Assembly: GCA_031291055.1 (NCBI GenBank)
Contig: JARLJU010000236.1
Location: forward strand, 124,001 to 188,000
DNA: 64,000 nucleotides
Source: Rudaea sp.
GTDB taxonomy: Bacteria; Pseudomonadota; Gammaproteobacteria; Xanthomonadales; Rhodanobacteraceae
Reading direction: 5' to 3'
Part shown: positions 28,466 to 36,649 of the stretch, piece after piece
Layout of the letters: each line of letters begins with the position of its first letter
Numbering within the stretch: the first letter of the stretch is position 1
The notes under the pieces: generated by a model
Databases searched by the model: none
What the model was told of the DNA's origin: nothing
Seen by the model: the letters and a program-made list of their open reading frames with translations, nothing else
Translations under genes and position numbers: made by a program

Positions 28466-29548
28466 GTGTTCAAGGTTGAAATCAAACCGCATTGGCAATT
28501 GCAAGCGCAGGGAGGACCCGCAGTTGCGCAACGGCTTGTCGACTTGCTGGTCGGTATTCATGAAACCGGCAGCCTCGCCCGAGCCGGCGCGCGGACCGAA
28601 TTGTCGTATCGCTATGCTTGGGGAATACTGCGGCAGGGTCAGGAATTGCTCGGCGGCCCGCTGGTAGCGTCGACGCGCGGAAGTGGCGCGCGCTTGACCG
28701 CTCTCGGCGAAAAGCTGGTCTGGGCCGACAGACGCATCTCGGCACGCCTCTCGCCGCTGCTGGACAGTCTGGCTTCGGAAATCGAAGCAGAATTCGAACG
28801 CGCGGTCGCGCACGTAGAAACAATCCTTCGCATCCACGCCAGCCACGGTTTTGCCGTCGAAACACTGCATCGGTTTCTAACCGAGCGAAACATAGCCTCC
28901 GACCTGAAATACCGCAGCAGTCAGGAAGTGCTCGCCTCGCTCGCGCGCCACAGTTGCGATCTGGCTGGACTGCACGTGCCCATCGGCGAGTTCGAAAAGA
29001 AATTCCTGCGCCTCTACGCCAAGTCGTTGGGCGCTGGAGACTACCGCCTGATCGATCTTGCCGAACGCCGCCAAGGCCTGATGGTGGCGCACGGCAATCC
29101 AAAGAAAATCCGCCGCATTCCCGATCTGAAGCGACGCGGCGTACGCTTCGTCAATCGCCAGGTCGACTCCGGCACGCGCTTGATGTTCGATCTGCTATTG
29201 GCCAAGCACCGCGTCAACGGCCGCTCCATCGAGGGTTACGACACAGGCGAATACACCCACGCCGCCGTTGCTGCATTCGTCGCCAGCGGCATGGCCGACA
29301 CTGGCTTGGGCATCGAAACACCGGCGCAACGTTTCGGCCTGGATTTCATTCCGCTGGTGAAGGAGCGCTACTTCTTCCTGGTCCGGGCCGACGTCGCAAA
29401 CTCGCCCGCGATCCTCCAGGTGCTGGCGATTCTGCGCAGCCCCGGTTTTCGCAAGGTCGTCGACGCACTGCCCGGCTACGATGCGACGTATTGCGGCCGC
29501 ATGCAGGAAGTGAACGCCGCATTCCCCGCGCTGGCGACAATACGCTAG
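28466..29548 (+). CDS. ModE/LysR-like HTH regulator with substrate-binding domain (FdsR-like)
   Basis: 360 aa. The N-terminal winged helix resembles ModE (VDLLVGIHETGSLARAGARTELSYRYAWGILRQGQELLG, RLTALGEKLVWADRR). The C-terminal 250 residues form a periplasmic-binding-protein-like sensor (DLAGLHVPIGEF, RFVNRQVDSGTRLMFDLLL, ADTGLGIETPAQRFGLDFIPL). Proteins of this architecture divergent from fds operons (FdsR) control formate dehydrogenase expression; the ligand is presumably formate or molybdate-related, which is inferred. The start is GTG, chosen for the CAGGAG site six bases upstream. Confidence 0.82.
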   Translation: MFKVEIKPHWQLQAQGGPAVAQRLVDLLVGIHETGSLARAGARTELSYRYAWGILRQGQELLGGPLVASTRGSGARLTALGEKLVWADRRISARLSPLLDSLASEIEAEFERAVAHVETILRIHASHGFAVETLHRFLTERNIASDLKYRSSQEVLASLARHSCDLAGLHVPIGEFEKKFLRLYAKSLGAGDYRLIDLAERRQGLMVAHGNPKKIRRIPDLKRRGVRFVNRQVDSGTRLMFDLLLAKHRVNGRSIEGYDTGEYTHAAVAAFVASGMADTGLGIETPAQRFGLDFIPLVKERYFFLVRADVANSPAILQVLAILRSPGFRKVVDALPGYDATYCGRMQEVNAAFPALATIR

Positions 29549-29552
29549 CCCG

Positions 29553-32255
29553 TCACAGCAGGCCGAAACGCCGGATCATCCAGACCTTCACGCCCTGGGT
29601 CAGGGCCAGATAGCTGACCAGGGTCACGGCGAGGAACAGCCAGTAAACACCCGGCAACGGCACGAAGCCGAACCAGGCACCCATCGGCAACGCGGTCAGC
29701 GCGATGCCTATCAGACAGATGACGATGCCCGTCAGCGTCAATGGCAGGCTTGCCCAGCTCTGCAGAAATGGAATGCGGCCGGTACGGATGATGTGCACGA
29801 TCAGGGTCTGCGACAGGAGCGATTCGACGAACCAGCCGGTCTGGAACAGCTTCTGGTGCTCCTCGCTGTTTGCGCCCAGCACGAACCACATCACCGCAAA
29901 CGTGGCGTAGTCGAAGATCGAACTGATCGGGCCGATGTAGAGCATGAAGCGCGTGATCGCCTTCAGATCCCATTGACGCGGCTTGGCCAGGTATTCCTGA
30001 TCCACTTCGTCGGACGCGACCGCGGTCTGCGAAAAATCGTACAGCAGGTTGTTCAGCAGGATCTGCACCGGCAGCATCGGCAGGAACGGCAGCAACGCGC
30101 TCGCGCCGAGCATGCTGAACATGTTGCCGAAGTTGGAACTGCCTGTCATCTTGATGTACTTGAGGATGTTGCCAAACACCTTGCGGCCCTCGAGCACGCC
30201 TTCCTCAAGCACGAGCAGGCTCTTTTCCAGCAGGATGATGTCGGCCGATTCCTTGGCGATATCGACTGCCGTGTCGACCGAGATGCCAACGTCCGCCGCT
30301 CGCAACGCTGGGCCGTCGTTGATGCCGTCACCAAGGAACCCGACAACGTGGCCATCGCGGTGCAAGGCCTGGATGACGCGCACCTTCTGCTGCGGGTTCA
30401 GGCGTGCGAACACTGGCGTATCGCGCGTGGCGATGGTCAGTTCCTCATCGCTCATCGCCTCGACCTGCGGGCCGACCAGGTACTTGTCCACTTTTATACC
30501 GACCTGGCGGCATACGTTGCGTGTGACGATATCGTTGTCACCGGTGAGGATCTTCACATCGACGCCATTCGCATTCAGCGCCTGGATCGCCTCGGCTGCG
30601 CTATCCTTGGGCGGATCCAGAAACGCGATGAATCCCGTCAGCACCAGGTCTTTTTCGTCGTCGCGCGAATAGCTGGGTTTCACCTCGATTTCGCGCATGC
30701 CGAGCGCGAGCGCGCGGAAGCCGTCGTCGTTCATGTCGCGGGCGACGCCGCGCACTTCGGCGAGCTTCTCGGCCGACATCTGTTCGATCTTGTCGCCGAG
30801 CGCGACGCGCGAGCACACACCGACGGTTTCAACCACGGCGCCCTTGGAAATCAGGAAATGCTTGCCGACCTGGTCGCGGACGATCACCGACATGCGCCGG
30901 CGGGTGAAGTCGAACGGCACTTCGTCGACCAGCGTGTAGCTGGCCTTCAGGCGTTCCGCGGTTGCCGCATCAACGCGCTCAAGCACGGCGACGTCGAGCA
31001 GATTTCTCAGGCCCGTCTGATGATGGCTGTTGAGCCAAGCGAACTCGAGGACGCGTTCGTCCTCTTCGCCGTGGATATCGGTGTGTCGCTCGAGAATGAC
31101 GCGGTCCTGCGTGAGCGTCCCGGTCTTGTCCGTGCAGAGGACATCGATCGCGCCGAAATTCTGGATCGCGTTCAGGCGTTTGACGATCACGTCCTTGCGC
31201 GCCATCTTCAGCGCACCCTTGGCGAGATTGATCGCCACGATCATCGGCAGCATTTCCGGCGTCAATCCCACGGCTACCGCCACCGCAAACATGAACGCCT
31301 CGAACCAGTCGTGCTTGGTCAGTCCGTTGATCAGGAAAACCAGCGGCACCATCACGATCATGAAGCGGACCATCAGCCAGGCGAAGCGCGAAATGCCCTT
31401 GTCGAAGCTGGTCTGCACGCGTTGTCCGATCAGCGAGCCGGCAAGCGCGCCAAAATAGGTGTTGGCGCCGGTGGCCGCCACCACCGCGGTGGCGCTGCCG
31501 CTAACGACATTCGAGCCCATGAAGCAGAGGTCGCGCGCCTCCAGCGCGGTTTTCGCTTCGCTGTCGGCACCGAAGAATTTCTCCACCGGCATCGATTCCC
31601 CGGTGAGCGCGGACTGATTGATGAACAAGTCCTTGGCGGCGAGCAGGCGCAAATCTGCCGGCACCATGTCGCCGGCCGACAAATACACGATGTCGCCCGG
31701 CACCAGCGCATCGATGTGCACTTCCATTTTCTTCGCGACACGTTGCGTCGGCGCGTCTTCGTCGGCGCCTTCCGCACGCTCGTCGATCTCACGCCGTACC
31801 GTGGCCGTATTGCTGACCATGCGCCGCAGCTGCTCCACCGCACGACCCGAACGCGCCTCCTGGAAATGCGCGACGAATACCGCCATGACCACCATGGCGA
31901 ACATGATGATCGCGCCGATCTTGTCGCTGATCTCCGTGCCGGTGACCCAGGTGATGATCGCCAGCGCCGTCAGCAGGATGTTGATCGGATTGGTGACGAA
32001 ACGTTCGATGATCTGCAGGAGGAAGGGCTTTTTCTTCTCCTGCGCAACGATGTTGGGACCGTATTCGGCCAGGCGTTCCTCGACCTGCTCGGGATTCAAT
32101 CCTTCCGCCGCCCCTTGCAGGCGCGCAAGCGCCTCCGGCGGCTCCATGCGCGCAAGCGCGAGCAGTTCGGCGGCGGTGCGGGCTGCCGATTCGGTTTTGG
32201 TGCGTTCGCGGCCACTGGCCGTGATCAGCATGGAGAAAGGCATGAAATCCAGCAT
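29553..32255 (-). CDS. mgtA: Magnesium-translocating P-type ATPase
   Basis: 900 aa from the ATG at 32255, which has GGGAG seven bases upstream; the open frame continues 128 codons further but that part is not ATPase-like. The P3-type ATPase signature is complete: cation_ATPase_N segment, phosphorylation site CTDKTGTLTQD, ATP site and hinge GDGINDGPALRAADVGISV, and ten membrane helices. The TGSSNFGNMFSMLGAS stretch in M6 and NNLLYDFSQTA are typical of MgtA/MgtB. It imports Mg2+ into the cytoplasm. It sits downstream of lpxK with a 259-bp gap; its stop is 4 bp from the regulator's stop on the other strand. Confidence 0.93.
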   Translation of the reverse strand: MLDFMPFSMLITASGRERTKTESAARTAAELLALARMEPPEALARLQGAAEGLNPEQVEERLAEYGPNIVAQEKKKPFLLQIIERFVTNPINILLTALAIITWVTGTEISDKIGAIIMFAMVVMAVFVAHFQEARSGRAVEQLRRMVSNTATVRREIDERAEGADEDAPTQRVAKKMEVHIDALVPGDIVYLSAGDMVPADLRLLAAKDLFINQSALTGESMPVEKFFGADSEAKTALEARDLCFMGSNVVSGSATAVVAATGANTYFGALAGSLIGQRVQTSFDKGISRFAWLMVRFMIVMVPLVFLINGLTKHDWFEAFMFAVAVAVGLTPEMLPMIVAINLAKGALKMARKDVIVKRLNAIQNFGAIDVLCTDKTGTLTQDRVILERHTDIHGEEDERVLEFAWLNSHHQTGLRNLLDVAVLERVDAATAERLKASYTLVDEVPFDFTRRRMSVIVRDQVGKHFLISKGAVVETVGVCSRVALGDKIEQMSAEKLAEVRGVARDMNDDGFRALALGMREIEVKPSYSRDDEKDLVLTGFIAFLDPPKDSAAEAIQALNANGVDVKILTGDNDIVTRNVCRQVGIKVDKYLVGPQVEAMSDEELTIATRDTPVFARLNPQQKVRVIQALHRDGHVVGFLGDGINDGPALRAADVGISVDTAVDIAKESADIILLEKSLLVLEEGVLEGRKVFGNILKYIKMTGSSNFGNMFSMLGASALLPFLPMLPVQILLNNLLYDFSQTAVASDEVDQEYLAKPRQWDLKAITRFMLYIGPISSIFDYATFAVMWFVLGANSEEHQKLFQTGWFVESLLSQTLIVHIIRTGRIPFLQSWASLPLTLTGIVICLIGIALTALPMGAWFGFVPLPGVYWLFLAVTLVSYLALTQGVKVWMIRRFGLL

Positions 32256-32514
32256 CACAAACTCCCGCGCAGCGAATTGGCGCGCAACTGGGCAGCCTGC
32301 CGGACGTAGATGACCGATTGATGAAACTCGACGCTCGCGAGGATCGGGGGCGAGAATCGGGCGCATCTTCCGCTCACGCGGTGCGCCTTCGAAAAGGAAG
32401 CTGTCCGCGGGTTTACGTTGGAAAGGCTGCCGGTTTAGGGCAACTGCAACTGTCCACCGGGGACGGTCCTCAGCAAGATAGGTGGGCGCAAGGTAGTCGT
32501 GCGGCAAGCGCTTG
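32256..32514 (-). other. Intergenic leader region upstream of mgtA
   Basis: The 259 bp between the lpxK stop and the mgtA start hold no credible gene on either strand. mgtA genes in enterobacteria carry Mg2+-responsive leaders, so regulation here is plausible, but I do not recognise an M-box, MgtL-type or other known riboswitch consensus. Confidence 0.3.
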
Positions 32515-33531
32515 TCAATCGCTTGTTCCGCGGACTTCCCGCGCGGCAGTGCACTGCACCACCTTTGCAGCGACGGCGTCGAAAAATTCCGCCGGCAATT
32601 GCGCACGCACGGGGACGCACCACTGCCGCGCATCGGCAAATAGGCGGCACTTGACCGCGTCTTTCGCCGTCATCATGACCGGCAGTTCGTCGCCGAATTC
32701 AAGGTCAGACGCATGGAAGGGATGATGATCGGGAAAGGGATGCTCGATCGGTTCCAGGCCCGCAGCACGCAATTGCGCAAAGAAACGCGCGGGATTTCCA
32801 ATCGCGGCGACGGCGTGTACGCGGCTGCCCCGGAATTCGCGCAGGGGCCTCGACACCGAATGATCCAGCAGCGCGACGGCAATGTCGCCATCCAGGGTCA
32901 TCGCAATCTCGTCCGGCCCGGGTATGCCGCCGTTGCAGACACGGAAATCGACCATGGCCAGCCGCGCGAGCGGTTCGCGCAAGGGACCGGCCGGCAACCG
33001 GCGGCGATTGCCGAAACGACGCTCGCCGTCGATCACGCAGATTTCCACATCGCGCGCCAATGAGTAGTGCTGCAATCCATCGTCGGCGATCAGCACATCC
33101 ACTTTCGCCGCGGCCAGCAAAAGGCGCGATGCGGCCACCCGGTCCCGGCCCACCGCCACCGGTGCACCGGTGCTGCGCGCGATCAGCACGGGTTCGTCGC
33201 CAACCGTCGTCGGATCGCCTTGTGCGTCCACCACAACCGGGCCGGGGGCGTGACCGCCGTAGCCGCGGCTGATCACCCCGGGCACAAGACCGCGAGCGCG
33301 CAGGCCATCTATCAAAGCGATGGCAAGTGGCGTCTTGCCCGTACCGCCGACACTGATATTGCCGATGACGACGACCGGCACGGGCAGGCGCACGGCCCGG
33401 AGCAGTCCGCTCTGGTAAAGACCGCGGCGCAGGGCCGCGAGGGAGCAGTAGACGCCCGCGAGCATGCGCAGGAACCATGATGGCTGCACATCGCCATACC
33501 AGACTGGGCGCAGGGTGCGCTCGCTGAGCAT
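32515..33531 (-). CDS. lpxK: Tetraacyldisaccharide 4'-kinase
   Basis: 338 aa. The N-terminal membrane-associated helix region leads into the Walker A loop VVVIGNISVGGTGKTPL, the LpxK signature, followed by VISRGYGGHAPGPV, GDEPVLIARSTGAPVAVG and VLIADDGLQHYSLARD. It phosphorylates the 4' position of the lipid A disaccharide precursor at the inner membrane. It starts 5 bp after the msbA stop, so the two lipid A genes are one transcription unit with exbB and exbD. Confidence 0.94.
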   Translation of the reverse strand: MLSERTLRPVWYGDVQPSWFLRMLAGVYCSLAALRRGLYQSGLLRAVRLPVPVVVIGNISVGGTGKTPLAIALIDGLRARGLVPGVISRGYGGHAPGPVVVDAQGDPTTVGDEPVLIARSTGAPVAVGRDRVAASRLLLAAAKVDVLIADDGLQHYSLARDVEICVIDGERRFGNRRRLPAGPLREPLARLAMVDFRVCNGGIPGPDEIAMTLDGDIAVALLDHSVSRPLREFRGSRVHAVAAIGNPARFFAQLRAAGLEPIEHPFPDHHPFHASDLEFGDELPVMMTAKDAVKCRLFADARQWCVPVRAQLPAEFFDAVAAKVVQCTAAREVRGTSD

Positions 33532-33536
33532 GCGTG

Positions 33537-35309
33537 TCAGTTGGCGCCCGGATCGGCGTCGCGAAACTGCATTTTATACAATGCAGCATAATGGCCGCCG
33601 CGCGCGAGCAGGTCGGCATGCGTGCCGACCTCGACGATGCGGCCCTGGTCGAGCACCGCGATCTGGTCGGCGTGCTCGACCGTCGACAGGCGGTGGGCGA
33701 TGACCAGCACGGTGCGGTCGCGCAGCAGCCGTTTTAGCGCATCCTGGATCAATCGCTCCGATTCGCTGTCGAGCGCGCTGGTCGCTTCGTCCAGAATCAG
33801 GATCGGCGCGTCCTTGAGCAGCGCGCGCGCGATCGCCAGCCGCTGGCGCTGGCCGCCGGACAGCAGCGCGCCGCCCTCGCCCACGCGGCTGTCCAGTCCC
33901 TGCGGCAGCGCATCGATGAAGTCGAGCGCATTGGCTGCGCGCGCCGCGTCGATGATCGCTTCGCGCGAGGCGCCGGCAAGTGCGCCGTAGGCGATATTGT
34001 GGCCAATCGTGTCGTCGAAGATCACGACCTGCTGTCCGACCCAGGCGATCTGCGCGCGCAAGCTGTCCAGGCTGTAGTCGGCAAGCGGCCGGCCATCGAG
34101 CAGGATCTGTCCAGCCGAAGGCTCGTAGAAACGCGGGATGAGGCTGGCCAGGCTCGACTTGCCGCTGCCGGAGCGGCCGACCAGGGCCGTGACCGTGCCC
34201 GCCGCGCAATGCAGGCTCACGCCGCGCAGCGCCGGCGCAGTCTGGCCGGGATATGCCTGCACGATATCGCGCAGTTCGATCGCGCCGCGACATTGTGCAA
34301 TCGTATACTTCCCGTCGTCGCGCTCGCCGGGAGTATCGAGGATGTCGAAAAGATCCTGCCCGGCGGCCACGCCGCGCTGCATCAGCGCCTGTACTGTAGT
34401 CAGGCGCTTGAGCGAAGGCAGCATCAGCAGCATGGCGCTGATCAGCGACATGAACGTGCCGGGGCTCATGCGTTCGAGCATCGGCGGCCGCGTGGCGAAG
34501 AAAATGATCGCGGCCATTGCACAGGCGGCGACCAGTTGCACCAGCGACGTCGACAGCGCATTGGTTGCCGCGACCTTGAGGTTCAGGCGCCGGTTGTTTT
34601 CACTGGCAGCCTCGAAGCGCACGCGTTCCGATGCCGCACCCTGATACACCTTGACTTCGCGCTGACCGCCCACCGCTTCGTCGACGATGGCTGCGACCGA
34701 GCCGACCGAATTCTGGATACGATGGCTGATGCGGCGATAACGCCGCCCGACCACCCACACGACGAGCGCGATCAGCGGCGCCATGACGAAAAGCAGGATG
34801 GTCAATTGTGCACTGTTATACAACATCACGCCGAGCAGGCCGAGCACGGTGAGGCTGTCCAGCACCATGACCTTGACTGCGTCGGTGCTCGCCTGCGCGA
34901 CCTGTTCGACGGTATACGTGAGGCGCGCGATGGAATTGCCCGACGATTGCCGGTCGAACCAGGTTGCCGGCATGCTCAGATAGCGCGCGAATACTTCGCC
35001 GCGCAACCGGCTGACCACGCCGCGACCGATGCGCGCCATGCCAAAATCGGTGGCGAACGTTGCAGCGCCGCGCACGACAAACAGACCCACGATCACAATC
35101 GGCATCCAGAAGATCGTGAGCGGATCGCGATGGATGAACTGGTCGTCGAGCATCGGCCGGATCAGGCTGGTAAACGCCGTGGCCACCGCGGCGTCGAATA
35201 CCATGCCGACCACGGCAAGCAGTGCGATCGGCCAATGCTGCGCGGCGTAGCCGAGCAGGCGGCGGTAGGTGGCGAATGCGGATGCGCCCGGCGGCGCCGG
35301 CGTATTCAT
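33537..35309 (-). CDS. msbA: Lipid A export ABC transporter, permease/ATPase
   Basis: 590 aa from the ATG at 35309 (GGAG five bases upstream); a longer frame exists but overlaps exbD. Six membrane helices in the N-terminal half include FTSLIRPMLDDQF. The ABC domain has Walker A GRSGSGKSSL, signature LSGGQRQRLAIARAL and Walker B ILILDEATSALD. It flips lipid A core from the inner to the outer face of the inner membrane. It stands between exbD and lpxK, the usual order in Xanthomonadales. Confidence 0.93.
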   Translation of the reverse strand: MNTPAPPGASAFATYRRLLGYAAQHWPIALLAVVGMVFDAAVATAFTSLIRPMLDDQFIHRDPLTIFWMPIVIVGLFVVRGAATFATDFGMARIGRGVVSRLRGEVFARYLSMPATWFDRQSSGNSIARLTYTVEQVAQASTDAVKVMVLDSLTVLGLLGVMLYNSAQLTILLFVMAPLIALVVWVVGRRYRRISHRIQNSVGSVAAIVDEAVGGQREVKVYQGAASERVRFEAASENNRRLNLKVAATNALSTSLVQLVAACAMAAIIFFATRPPMLERMSPGTFMSLISAMLLMLPSLKRLTTVQALMQRGVAAGQDLFDILDTPGERDDGKYTIAQCRGAIELRDIVQAYPGQTAPALRGVSLHCAAGTVTALVGRSGSGKSSLASLIPRFYEPSAGQILLDGRPLADYSLDSLRAQIAWVGQQVVIFDDTIGHNIAYGALAGASREAIIDAARAANALDFIDALPQGLDSRVGEGGALLSGGQRQRLAIARALLKDAPILILDEATSALDSESERLIQDALKRLLRDRTVLVIAHRLSTVEHADQIAVLDQGRIVEVGTHADLLARGGHYAALYKMQFRDADPGAN

Positions 35310-35334
35310 CTGCTCCGCGCTGATCGGCACGCGC

Positions 35335-35763
35335 TCACTTGTGCGGCGAATCCTTGCTGCGCGCGGTGGCGATAGAAAGATGGGTGAAGCCGAGCTGGCC
35401 GAGTGCATCCATCGCCGTGACCACGGCCTGATGCGGGGTCATGCCGTCGGCGCGCAGGATTACATTGCGCTCGCGATCGTCACCGGCAACACGACTGATC
35501 GCTTCCTTGAGCGAATCCACGGTCGGGTCGAGCACTTCGTTGCTGTCCACATAGAAGCGGCTGTCGCTGCCGATCATGACCACGAGCGGATTCTGCTGCA
35601 TTTCCTGCGCCGTTTCCGACGCTTCGGGCAACGCGACCTTCATCGCCGAATGCTGCACGAACGTTGTCGTCATGACAAAAAACATCAGCAACGTGAGCAT
35701 CACGTCGATCAGCGAGATCACGTTGATCTCGAAATCGTCTTGCCGCGCCGCACCGATGCGCAT
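35335..35763 (-). CDS. exbD: Biopolymer transporter ExbD/TolR
   Basis: 142 aa starting at MRIGAARQDDFEINV. The single membrane helix holds the functional Asp (NVISLIDVMLTLLMFFVMTTTF), as in ExbD/TolR, and a periplasmic domain follows. It uses proton motive force, with ExbB, to energise TonB or a related envelope machine. The start is 1 bp after the exbB stop codon, and the stop is 25 bp from msbA. Confidence 0.92.
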   Translation of the reverse strand: MRIGAARQDDFEINVISLIDVMLTLLMFFVMTTTFVQHSAMKVALPEASETAQEMQQNPLVVMIGSDSRFYVDSNEVLDPTVDSLKEAISRVAGDDRERNVILRADGMTPHQAVVTAMDALGQLGFTHLSIATARSKDSPHK

Positions 35764-35764
35764 G

Positions 35765-36439
35765 TCAGTGCGCTGCGCCCGCACCGCGTGCCGCGCGTGC
35801 CGTAGACGCCGGCACCGGCGCCGCCTCGGCATGTGCGGTCAATTCGTCGAGCAGCAGGATCGTCTGCTGTTCCATGTCGACGACATAGTCGGTGACGCGT
35901 CCGCGGAAGTAGCGATGGAAGAAATAGGCGGGAATCGCCACGCACAGACCGGTGGCCGTGCACACCAGGGCCTCGCCGATGCCGCCGGCCATTTTCAGCG
36001 GATCGCCGACGCCGCTGACCATGACCGCAAAAAACATCTTGATCAGGCCAAACACGGTGCCGAGCAGACCAAGCAGGGGCGAGATCAACGCGATCGTGCC
36101 GAGCGTATTGAGAAATCGTTCGAGCCGATGCACGACGTGGCGACCGGTGTCCTCGACACGTTCCTTGATGATCTCGCGCGAGCGCATGCGCACGCTCAGC
36201 GCTGCGGCGAGCAATTCGCCCAGTGGCGAATTCGTGCGTAGCGCCTCGATGTGTTCCGGATCGAGCTTGCGCGTGCGCGCCCAGGTGCGCACCTGCGCGC
36301 CGAGTTCGGGTGGGACCACGGCCTTGCGCCGCAGCGACCAGAAGCGCTCCAGGATGATGGCCAGGGCAACCGCCGAGCAGAGCAGGATCGGCACCATGGC
36401 CCAGCCGCCGGCAATGAGGATTTCAAGCACGCGCAACAC
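35765..36439 (-). CDS. exbB: MotA/TolQ/ExbB proton channel family protein
   Basis: 224 aa with three membrane helices: the N-terminal LIAGGWAMVPILLCSAVALAI and the paired ISPLLGLLGTVFGLIKMFF and GGIGEALVCTATGLCVAIPAYFF typical of ExbB/TolQ. It forms the proton channel with ExbD. The C-terminal tail is alanine-rich and of low complexity. First gene of the exbB-exbD-msbA-lpxK unit. Confidence 0.92.
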   Translation of the reverse strand: MLRVLEILIAGGWAMVPILLCSAVALAIILERFWSLRRKAVVPPELGAQVRTWARTRKLDPEHIEALRTNSPLGELLAAALSVRMRSREIIKERVEDTGRHVVHRLERFLNTLGTIALISPLLGLLGTVFGLIKMFFAVMVSGVGDPLKMAGGIGEALVCTATGLCVAIPAYFFHRYFRGRVTDYVVDMEQQTILLLDELTAHAEAAPVPASTARAARGAGAAH

Positions 36440-36567
36440 TCCACGGGGACACGGGTGGCCGAATCATACCAGCGTTCAGCGCCCTGCCGATGCGGGTCGC
36501 GTCACCATCGCGGCGCGCGCGGCGCCGGCAGGCTGACAGTTTCCGCGGAACGGCGCACCTGCCAGTC

Positions 36568-36638
36568 TTGCAGACCGCAGAATCTTGCCGTGACCGACGG
36601 CCACGGCACTATCCGGTCCCGGCACGACCGGTCTGCAA
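36568..36638. repeat. Structured intergenic element with long-range inverted repeat
   Basis: TTGCAGACCG at 36568-36577 and its exact complement CGGTCTGCAA at 36629-36638 could close a 71-nt structure. Inside are GCCGTG/CACGGC and CCGGTC/GACCGG stems; the latter overlaps the outer stem, so the two folds exclude each other. It lies in the roughly 210 bp between the recD stop and the exbB start, both on the minus strand, so it could be a recCBD terminator, an exbB leader or a dispersed repeat. No T-run follows it. Confidence 0.4.
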
Positions 36639-36649
36639 AGGCTCCCCTG

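Noticed and set aside
29793..32309. 838-aa open frame antisense to mgtA
   Set aside because: High-GC third-codon shadow of a clear P-type ATPase gene; the protein is Arg/His/Asp-rich with no domain.
32256..32639. 128-codon N-terminal extension of mgtA
   Set aside because: The extra residues are basic, low-complexity and unlike any P-type ATPase; a strong ribosome-binding site precedes the ATG at 32255.
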